Positions 1 through 5,191 of a stretch of DNA of 5,191 nt are shown here, piece after piece. A program made the translations under genes and the position numbers. The stretch covers positions 1 to 5,191 of the forward strand of contig JADGBD010000134.1 in NCBI GenBank assembly GCA_015231665.1, given 5' to 3'. Numbering within the stretch: position 1 is the first letter of the stretch; each line of letters starts with the position of its first letter. The notes beneath the pieces are model-generated. The model had not been told where the DNA came from. It did no database searches and saw only the letters and a list, made by a program, of their open reading frames with translations. Source of the stretch: Gammaproteobacteria bacterium (lineage in GTDB: Bacteria > Pseudomonadota > Gammaproteobacteria > Chromatiales > Chromatiaceae).

Positions 1-653
1 GCCACCCAGTATTTGGTTCCTGTCAGGCTGGCTTTGAGAATGATCCCTTCCTCATTGACTTGAAAGAGTCTGACGCCATTGGCCAGGGTCAGGCCGCCCG
101 CCGCGCCATCCTTGCCGACCGCAGCGTTGGCATCGGCGCCGGCATCCCAGCCCACTTTGACGAAGTTATTGAAGCTGGCTGCATCGGGAAACAGAAAAAT
201 CACCTTGTAATACTGAACACCGGCGCCCAGGTTGAGCCCGGCCGTGGCCATGCGCATGTAATGCCTTGCGCCACTTTGACGAGCGTAGGCCACGCCCTTG
301 CCACTGCCAGTGGTAATGCCGAGTGACGACACCCTGGAATCGAACACCGCCACGCCATAGGCCTGATCATGGGCGGTTCGGGCGGGGGCTGATCCCGCCA
401 ATAGCTTGTCCAGGGTTGTCTTGGCCATGGTATCTATCGCCTGGCGCTCCGCCGCGCCATCGACTTCCTTGACCCCAGTTACCCGCCCCACCGTATCTGC
501 CGTTCCCTCCACGGTTTTCTCAACAATGCTGACGGCGCTTGAACCAATTTCTTTGGCCTTGTCCCAAACCGGGCCAGACAGGGCTGGAGAAGCAATGAAA
601 AAGCTTGCAAGCAGGGGAATCCAGGTGCCCTTGTTCGGCAGATAAGCAGGCAT
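1..653 (-). CDS. Exported SYLF/Ysc84-type lipid-binding protein (3' end cut by window edge)
   Basis: Reading from ATG at 653 gives 217 open codons to the window edge. Residues 1-27 form a Sec-type signal peptide (hydrophobic WIPLLASFFIASPALSG, no lipobox cysteine), so the product is probably periplasmic or envelope-associated. From about residue 70 to the edge it resembles the SYLF (DUF500/Ysc84) domain: AYGVAVFDS (98-106), a glycine-rich GITTGSGKGVAYAR stretch (112-125), then LNLGAGVQYYKVIFLFPD (140-157), GWDAGADANA (168-177) and GIILKASLTGTKYW (203-216). SYLF proteins bind phosphoinositides in eukaryotes; the bacterial role is poorly defined, and lipid binding here is family inference. By comparison with the family only a few residues are missing. 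The start is supported by a TGAGG Shine-Dalgarno (665-661) 7 nt before the ATG. It lies 136 bp downstream of the patatin gene on the same strand. Family call is good; function is uncertain. Confidence 0.88.
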   Translation of the reverse strand, partial: MPAYLPNKGTWIPLLASFFIASPALSGPVWDKAKEIGSSAVSIVEKTVEGTADTVGRVTGVKEVDGAAERQAIDTMAKTTLDKLLAGSAPARTAHDQAYGVAVFDSRVSSLGITTGSGKGVAYARQSGARHYMRMATAGLNLGAGVQYYKVIFLFPDAASFNNFVKVGWDAGADANAAVGKDGAAGGLTLANGVRLFQVNEEGIILKASLTGTKYWV

Positions 654-660
654 AAAAAAT

Positions 661-665
661 CCTCA
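661..665 (-). promoter_or_regulatory. Shine-Dalgarno of the SYLF gene
   Basis: TGAGGA read on the minus strand, 7 nt before the ATG at 653, fixes the start of the signal-peptide protein. The TGA in it is also the stop of a 9-codon open frame beginning with ATG at 692, so a leader peptide ending at the ribosome site is conceivable but unsupported. I see no good sigma-70 promoter in the 136-bp gap. Confidence 0.6.
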
Positions 666-789
666 GGATGATGAGTTGCAAAAGGGGACCATAAACCCGA
701 CCCAAGACAGATAGGCAGGGACGAGCCCAAGGGTTAATCCGGCAAGCTGGCGATCAAGCCATGCGCCGCTGTTGCAGTTATAGCCAGGA

Positions 790-1980
790 TTAGCCTGGGG
801 GGCGCTTTTGCCAAGGGTAGCCCTTCACCGCCATCTCGAAACCGGTTTGATAGAGTTGGCGCATGTATTCGGTGTCAAACTCTTCCTTGTGCTCGGCCTT
901 AAAGGTGGGAGGGATGAATGCCAGGTTGAAGTCCACCCCATCTCTTTGGGTCGTCATGAAGATCCGGTAAAGATCCCCGATGCCCTGGGAGTTGATCAGC
1001 GAGGAGATGGCCCGCCCGGCAATGCTCATGGTGCTACGCTGCACCTCGTGCCAATCCGGGTCCAGGCGTGCGTTACGAATAATGAATGCCCTGCGCTCTC
1101 TTTTCGCATTCTTGGCACCACTGAGGTCCTTCAAATGAAACGAGGGGGGATAGACAAAAACCTGTGCAACTGCTCCACCGTCCACATGCATTTCATGGTA
1201 CTTCTTGTCCAGTGCCTCGACATCGATCATGACCGGCGGGAATGCGCCCGGAATGGCGCTCGAGGCCACGAGGATTTTATGGAACAGCTTCAGGGCATCG
1301 GGTGAGCCACTGGCGGCGATGCGCGTCATGTTCCAGATAACCCCACTTCTGGCATCCAGATCGGTGGTTCCAATCAGCAGCAGGCGTCCCTTCTTGTACT
1401 CCCGGGCAATCGCTTCCAGCATCTCCTGGGTAATCTCCTTCTCCACCAGTTTGGCCAGGGGCAAGTTGTCTGATAGAGCGTCGCTGGTGATGGCGGCCAG
1501 GATAGAGCGCCGCTTGATAAGGTCAGCAGGCTTTAGCGTGGTATAAAACCGTTTTAATTGCTCATCATAGTCTTTGCCGAGAAAGGCATAGGGTGCGATC
1601 AGCGCACCCGTGCTCACCCCGGTGACCAGCTTGAACTCCGGTCGCGAACCCGCAGCACTCCAACCATTGAGCAAGCCCGCGCCAAAGGCGCCGTTATCGC
1701 CGCCGCCGGAAACCGCGAGAAAATTGGCCGGCGGCAGGCTGTGAACGCCCTTGCTCCTGAGGTAGTTGCGCTCCCGCTCAAAGCTGGCGATTGCCTCGCG
1801 CTCCAGGGTGGCATTATCCACGCCTATGCGGTAACGAACCTCCTTCATGTCGGCTATAACCGCCTTGCTTTGCAGTTCGGCTGGCACCGCTGCCTTGCGC
1901 TCCAGGGCGCCACAGGCCGACAGCAGCAGCGCGCTCAGCAGTAAAACCGGTAACAGTAGGGGTTGTGACTTTAGTGCCAT
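790..1980 (-). CDS. Patatin-like phospholipase, lipoprotein-anchored
   Basis: A 396-residue protein from ATG at 1980 to TAA at 790. Residues 5-23 form a lipoprotein signal ending in the lipobox LSAC, with Cys23 as the lipidated residue, so the mature enzyme should be membrane-anchored. The patatin fold follows: a glycine-rich oxyanion-hole motif SGGGDNGAFGAG (91-102), the nucleophile elbow GVSTG (121-125) with Ser123, and the catalytic Asp in DGG (267-269). Patatins use this Ser-Asp dyad to hydrolyse acyl esters of lipids; the substrate here is unknown. The frame is open upstream to 2097, with another ATG at 2019, but those starts bury the signal peptide behind a long N-region and the longest would overlap the AraC gene. 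The Shine-Dalgarno before 1980 is weak (GAG about 12 nt away), so the start is likely but not certain. The gene begins 55 bp after the AraC stop, so the two may be co-transcribed. Confidence 0.93.
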   Translation of the reverse strand: MALKSQPLLLPVLLLSALLLSACGALERKAAVPAELQSKAVIADMKEVRYRIGVDNATLEREAIASFERERNYLRSKGVHSLPPANFLAVSGGGDNGAFGAGLLNGWSAAGSRPEFKLVTGVSTGALIAPYAFLGKDYDEQLKRFYTTLKPADLIKRRSILAAITSDALSDNLPLAKLVEKEITQEMLEAIAREYKKGRLLLIGTTDLDARSGVIWNMTRIAASGSPDALKLFHKILVASSAIPGAFPPVMIDVEALDKKYHEMHVDGGAVAQVFVYPPSFHLKDLSGAKNAKRERRAFIIRNARLDPDWHEVQRSTMSIAGRAISSLINSQGIGDLYRIFMTTQRDGVDFNLAFIPPTFKAEHKEEFDTEYMRQLYQTGFEMAVKGYPWQKRPPG

Positions 1981-2035
1981 GCAAGGGGTCTCATGTGAAG
2001 AAAAAAGGGGTTGTTTCATGCCAAAAACCAGCCAA

Positions 2036-3031
2036 TCAATTGCGCCAATCCCCAGGTGCCCTTCCCGACCAACGGCGGAAGGCTCGGGTAAAGGCACTGA
2101 GTTCGGAATAGTTCAAAATAGCCGCAATCTCCGTGATGCTTAGCTGGGTATTGAGCAAAAGTTGCTGGGCGCGGAGGTAGCGAATCTCTTCCACCAGATC
2201 GCGAAAACTAGCGCCCTCGCCGCGCAGGCGGCGAATCAGGGTACGTTTCTGCATACCTAAACGTCTGGCGGCCACATCCTGGGTACAGTTTCTGTCCAGC
2301 AACATCTTGGGAATCATCCGCCGCACCGCATCTGTCAGCGGCAGTGACGAACTGCGTTCAACTCTGGTCAACGCATTGCTCGCTTTGGGTCGCAGCGGCA
2401 CACTCAGCAGGCTCCGGGAAAACAACAGACCGGTGATTTCCGCATTGAAGCGCAAATCGCAGCGGAAAAAATCCTGATAAGGCTTGTTTTCTCTCGGCGG
2501 GCCATGGGCAAATGTCACTGCCTGGGGACTCCAGCCAGAGCCGAGAAACTGCCGCAGTATGTTCAGTGCGATAGCAATAGCCCCATCTTCAAACTGACTG
2601 GTAGCCTGCACCCCCGGGGTATTCACCATGAACCCGAGGAGGAGGCTATCGCCCTGCTCACTGAGAATCAGCAGATCGCCGCGATTCTGCAGCCACAAAT
2701 GATCCACCAACCGAACCAAGGCCCCACCCAGGGTACCGCCTGAGAGCACCAATTGCTCGATCATGGACATGGACGACAAGCCCACATTGCAGCACTGCAA
2801 AAGCCCGATGTGACAACAACCCGACTGATCGACCCCATACCGCAACAGGCGGCCGAGGTCCTGCATCGGAATGACCCGATCAGGCCCCGCGAACAGCTCC
2901 TGGTCTATGCCCAGCTTCTTCAGCACCTGCTGCGGGTTCACGCCCTGGCTGCGCAGCAACTGGGGCAATCCCTGCAGGGGGCCCGTGCGCATGCAGCCAT
3001 CGGGAAGGATCAAGCCCTGATCTTCATCCAT
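2036..3031 (-). CDS. AraC-family transcriptional regulator with Arabinose_bd-type sensor domain
   Basis: From ATG at 3031 the product is 331 residues; an in-frame GTG at 3052 behind a G-run (GGGGG, 4 nt gap) would add seven, and neither ribosome site is strong. Residues about 20-200 match the N-terminal domain of the OruR/ArgR-like AraC subgroup (Arabinose_bd, PF12625), including the end motif PYQDFFRCDLRFNAEITGLL (184-203). The C-terminal 80 residues carry the two AraC helix-turn-helices: DVAARRLGMQKRTLIRRLRG (252-271) and about 299-320 (SITEIAAILNYSELSAFTRAFRR), ending in the usual GRAPGDWR. It should be a cytoplasmic DNA-binding activator or repressor; the ligand is unknown. An unusual Cys-Cys-x6-Cys-Cys group sits at residues 72-81. 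The nearest same-strand genes, patatin and SYLF, are the natural candidate targets. An 8-bp direct repeat lies about 100 bp upstream of the start. Confidence 0.94.
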   Translation of the reverse strand: MDEDQGLILPDGCMRTGPLQGLPQLLRSQGVNPQQVLKKLGIDQELFAGPDRVIPMQDLGRLLRYGVDQSGCCHIGLLQCCNVGLSSMSMIEQLVLSGGTLGGALVRLVDHLWLQNRGDLLILSEQGDSLLLGFMVNTPGVQATSQFEDGAIAIALNILRQFLGSGWSPQAVTFAHGPPRENKPYQDFFRCDLRFNAEITGLLFSRSLLSVPLRPKASNALTRVERSSSLPLTDAVRRMIPKMLLDRNCTQDVAARRLGMQKRTLIRRLRGEGASFRDLVEEIRYLRAQQLLLNTQLSITEIAAILNYSELSAFTRAFRRWSGRAPGDWRN

Positions 3032-3052
3032 CAAGCGCGTGCCTGCCCACAC

Positions 3053-3510
3053 TAAGCCCCCGCAAACGTTTTATTGAGCCAAACTCTAGCACGGCCGCAG
3101 AGAAAACATCATCGGCCCACCGTTAAATGTCACAAAATGTCAAGTCCATCTCTCGCCCTGAGGGGTATTCTGCAGTCCTGACTCATTGGGGGCCTGATTT
3201 CTTGGGCTTTTTTTCTTTCCGCAGACCTTATCAAGTGATCGACCGAAAACCACCACCCCAGCGCATTCAACCCAGATGCCTGGTTAATACGCTAAATTCG
3301 GCAAGAGCCAGGGCTGTTCCACAACCATGATGTTTGCATCCACCCACTTCCTCGTCGAAACCAGCCTCAGCCAACCGCTCACGGATGATCTTTTGCCGCT
3401 CCCACAAGCTGGGCGTCCATGCTGCCAGCCATCGAGCGGCTACTGCTGGTCGGCAGAGACAGTGAACGGAGCTCACACCAAGGACAGGAAAGGCTGGCGG
3501 CAATGAGAGC
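3053..3510. other. 458-base stretch between divergent genes, no convincing gene
   Basis: This gap separates the minus-strand AraC gene from the plus-strand PAS-GGDEF-EAL gene. The part nearest the AraC gene is more AT-rich and holds a direct repeat (3125-3142) and a possible extended -10 for the AraC gene (TGCTAGAGT on the minus strand, 3091-3083). A weak hairpin with a T-tract sits at 3192-3214. From about 3327 to 3514 there are short plus-strand open frames: 59 codons from ATG at 3327 or 3330, and 31 codons from ATG at 3419 whose TGA overlaps the next gene's ATG. None has a clear ribosome site or a product I recognise. I see no tRNA, known RNA family or mobile element. Confidence 0.6.
3125..3142. 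repeat. Tandem direct repeat AAATGTCA, 10-bp period; candidate operator
   Basis: Two exact copies of AAATGTCA begin at 3125 and 3135, one helical turn apart, about 100 bp upstream of the AraC coding start. Read on the minus strand they are TGACATTT, TG, TGACATTT. The distal copy forms part of a perfect -35 hexamer TTGACA (3143-3138), though no good -10 lies at 16-18 bp. AraC-type proteins often bind directly repeated half-sites, so autoregulation is a reasonable guess; the operator role is inference. Confidence 0.4.
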
Positions 3511-4137
3511 ATGACCGTCTGGCTGACTGCCTTGGCGCTGGTGCTGATGCTGATGCTGGCCTGGCATCAGCGTCAGTGGCACAAGCCGGGGCAACAAACC
3601 CAGACACCACCCAGCACCCTGGACGTCCTGCGCCACAGCGAGGAAAAACTTCGCGCCATTATCGACGCCATGCCCGGCGTCTTCATCCTCTACGACCAGA
3701 ATGCCCACCCGGTGCTGTGGAATCAGAATGTCGAAACCGTTCTGGGCATCAGCGCCGAAGCCTTCGCCCGCTCATCCGGCGTGTTTATCGTCCCCGAGGA
3801 CATTCCACGGGTAACCGAGATCATCCGCGCCAGCCTGCAGGGCGCCTGCTGCAGCATCGAGACCCAGGTGTTGACCCCTGATGGCAGACGCATCCCCTAC
3901 CTGTTCAATTCCGCACCCCTGGGGCAAAATCCGCAGATGGGCTTTCTTGCCTTTGGCCTTGATCTGTCCAAGCAGAAAAAGGACGCCGAGGACATCTACC
4001 GGCTGGCCAACTACGACAGCCTGACCGGCCTGCCCAACCGTACCCTACTGCTGGAGCGTCTGGAGCAGACCCTGGCCCTGTCCTACCGGCATCAGGGGCT
4101 GGCCGCTCTGCTGCTTCTGGACATAGGCCGTTTCTAG
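3511..4137 (+). CDS. 5' fragment: membrane helix, PAS domain and start of GGDEF domain
   Basis: If the amber codon is obeyed, a 208-residue protein is made. Residues 3-17 (VWLTALALVLMLMLA) are a single membrane anchor, putting the rest in the cytoplasm. The PAS domain starts at HSEEKLRAIIDAMPGVFILYDQ (42-63) and closes with GFLAFGLDLSKQKKDAEDIY (144-163), the usual PAS-to-GGDEF linker. The GGDEF opening DSLTGLPNRTLLLERL (169-184) is normal, but the metal-site segment reads LLLDIGRF instead of the usual LDxDxFK and then stops. It cannot be a cyclase; at most it is a sensor or dominant-negative dimer partner. The start has only a weak ribosome site (GAGA, 3 nt from the ATG), and the TGA of a 31-codon frame from 3419 overlaps the ATG. 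Confidence 0.6.
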   Translation: MTVWLTALALVLMLMLAWHQRQWHKPGQQTQTPPSTLDVLRHSEEKLRAIIDAMPGVFILYDQNAHPVLWNQNVETVLGISAEAFARSSGVFIVPEDIPRVTEIIRASLQGACCSIETQVLTPDGRRIPYLFNSAPLGQNPQMGFLAFGLDLSKQKKDAEDIYRLANYDSLTGLPNRTLLLERLEQTLALSYRHQGLAALLLLDIGRF

Positions 4138-5191
4138 AACATCAATGACGCCCGCGGCCATGAATTGGGCGACCAGCTCCTGATTGACTTCGGTGGTCGG
4201 ATCGCCGGCTTGCTGCGCGATGAAGACACCCTGGCGTGCTTCTCCGCCGATGAATTTGCCATCCTGCTGCATGAGGTGGGCGAGAATTGGGAGTCTGCCG
4301 GCACGGGCGCGATGAATGTTGCCCGCAAAATCCAGCAGGAACTGCAGCTCGCCTTCAGCTTCGAGGGTAACGAAGATTATCTGGTCACGGTCAGCATCGG
4401 CATCGCCCTCTGCCCCCGTGGCGTGCGGGACAGCGCCCGCGAGGTCATTCGACGCGCAGATACGGCGCTTAATCGCTCCAAGGAAGCCGGCGGCAATCAA
4501 GTCGCCTTTTTCGATTCACGCATGCGCCAACAGGTAGAGCAGCGTTATTTCATCGAAAACGAATTGCACCAGGCACTGACCGAGGACCAGCTGCGCCTGT
4601 TCCTGCAGCCGCAGGTGGATGCCGCTGGCCAGCGGGTTGGCGCCGAGGCCCTGGTGCGCTGGCAACACCCGCAACGGGGCCTGCTGCCGCCGGGGACCTT
4701 TATCCCCATCGCCGAGGAGTCCGATCTGATTGTCCGGCTGGGAATTTGGGTGATGCATCAGGCCTGCGACTGGATTGCCCAGGCCGAGGCTCGGCAGATT
4801 CCAAGCAATCTCTCCATCAACATCAGCCCGCGGCATTTTCACCAGAGCAACTTTGTCAGCTGGCTGACCGATCTGTTGTGCGAAAAGCAGATCGATCCCG
4901 CTCGCCTCACCCTGGAGGTGACGGAAAGTCTGCTGATCAAGGATGTGGATAACGTCATCGGCAAAATGCAGCAATTGACCCGCCTGGGCATACATTTCTC
5001 CATCGACGATTTTGGCACCGGCTACTCCTCCCTGGCCTATCTCAAACGCCTGCCGATCCACGAGCTGAAAATCGACAAGAGCTTCGTCCAGGTCGCGCCG
5101 ACCAATTCGGAAGACGCCGCCCTAGTCGATACCATTATCGCCATCGCCCAGCACATGCGCCTGCGCATCGTCGCCGAGGGGGTCGAAACCC
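4138..5191 (+). CDS. 3' fragment: rest of degenerate GGDEF plus intact EAL phosphodiesterase domain (partial)
   Basis: The frame after the amber codon stays open for 351 codons to the edge. Numbering from 3511, the GGDEF part keeps N212, D213 and D221 of the nucleotide-binding segment and an RxxD motif (236-239), but its signature is SADEF (245-249). The EAL part has E379-A-L in AEALVRW, N437 in NIS, E469 in EVTES, D499-D500 in DDFGTGYSSL, K520 in KID and E556 in EGVET, all the recognisable metal and substrate residues of active EAL enzymes. Phosphodiesterase activity is therefore plausible if this part is translated. In-frame ATGs are at 4312 (residue 268, inside GGDEF) and 4522 (residue 338, just before EAL); neither has a good ribosome site. 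An EAL-only protein from 4522 would be a neat functional unit, but this is inference. The true start is unknown, so the interval begins after the stop. Confidence 0.6.

Larger units (their letters stand above)
3511..5191 (+). pseudogene. PAS-GGDEF-EAL cyclic-di-GMP protein, interrupted by an in-frame amber codon, 3' end beyond window
   Basis: One reading frame runs from ATG at 3511 to the right edge (560 codons), broken only by TAG at 4135-4137. In order: one membrane helix (residues 3-17), PAS domain (about 43-153), degenerate GGDEF domain (about 161-330) and EAL domain (from about 340 to past the edge). GGDEF domains make and EAL domains degrade cyclic-di-GMP. Codon 209 is amber where homologues have the Lys of the F-K-x-x-N-D motif; the next codons continue as NINDARGHELGD, so there is no frameshift. 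One base change (AAG to TAG) explains it. The frame, motifs and codon use after the stop remain intact, pointing to a very recent nonsense mutation, a sequence error, suppression, or expression as two parts. Recognition of the domains is firm; the functional status is open. Confidence 0.85.

Noticed and set aside
663..692. Nine-codon open frame (ATG at 692) whose TGA overlaps the SYLF gene's Shine-Dalgarno
   Set aside because: It has no clear ribosome site and no codon pattern suggesting attenuation; so short a frame is expected by chance.
784..798. CCAGG-ATTAG-CCTGG inverted repeat at the patatin stop codon
   Set aside because: The 5-bp stem is not followed by a T-run on the minus strand, so it does not support an intrinsic terminator.
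808..1305. 165-codon plus-strand open frame opposite the patatin gene
   Set aside because: It is antisense to a gene with clear catalytic motifs, has no recognisable domain or ribosome site, and is explained by the GC-rich codon pattern of the real gene.
2036..2097. Overlap of the patatin and AraC genes through the longest patatin start at 2097
   Set aside because: The lipoprotein signal begins at the ATG at 1980; the extra 39 residues would bury it and only translate the end of the AraC gene in another frame.
3127..3330. 67-codon plus-strand open frame in the intergenic gap
   Set aside because: It starts inside the direct repeat, has no Shine-Dalgarno, and its product is low-complexity Arg/Pro-rich with no recognisable family.
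4135..4137. Programmed recoding of TAG as pyrrolysine
   Set aside because: The position is an ordinary conserved Lys in GGDEF domains, the organism looks like a gammaproteobacterium, where pyrrolysine use is not expected, and a single-base nonsense change explains it more simply.
4045..5061. Two long minus-strand open frames (4045-4500 and 4516-5061) opposite the GGDEF-EAL gene
   Set aside because: They mirror the conserved GGDEF and EAL motifs on the plus strand and show no domain of their own; shadows of the real frame.

Overview
The window looks like chromosomal DNA from a gammaproteobacterium. The reasons are a G+C that appears to be in the mid-to-high 50s, GC-rich third codon positions, Gram-negative secretion signals (one Sec-type, one lipoprotein) and a gene repertoire (AraC-type regulator, patatin lipoprotein, SYLF protein, PAS-GGDEF-EAL protein) common in that class. 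I cannot name the genus from sequence alone.

Layout. The left 3.05 kb holds three genes, all on the minus strand, read from right to left. The first is an AraC-family regulator with an Arabinose_bd-type sensor domain (stop at 2036, start at 3031 or 3052). The second is a patatin-like phospholipase lipoprotein (790-1980). The third is an exported SYLF/Ysc84-type lipid-binding protein (653 to beyond base 1, missing probably only a few C-terminal residues). The AraC-patatin gap is 55 bp and the patatin-SYLF gap is 136 bp, so co-transcription is possible. An exported lipid-binding protein next to a membrane-anchored lipase suggests a role in envelope lipids; this is inference.

A 458-base stretch (3053-3510) without a convincing gene separates this group from a plus-strand gene. 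Near the AraC gene it holds an exact 8-bp direct repeat with a 10-bp period, a candidate regulator site or promoter element. It also holds a weak hairpin with a T-tract and, close to the next gene, several short open frames of unclear meaning.

The plus-strand gene from 3511 encodes a membrane-anchored PAS-GGDEF-EAL cyclic-di-GMP protein that runs off the right edge. It has an in-frame amber codon (4135-4137) exactly where the conserved lysine of the GGDEF-domain 'D-x-D-x-F-K-x-x-N-D' motif should be. Reading resumes in the same frame with no shift. The GGDEF signature itself has become SADEF, while the RxxD inhibitory-site motif and all recognisable EAL catalytic residues are kept. This is the most notable feature: either a recently broken gene, a sequencing error, or a protein now made as separate pieces or by read-through. 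I found no CRISPR array, tRNA, rRNA, insertion sequence or clear novel defence system.
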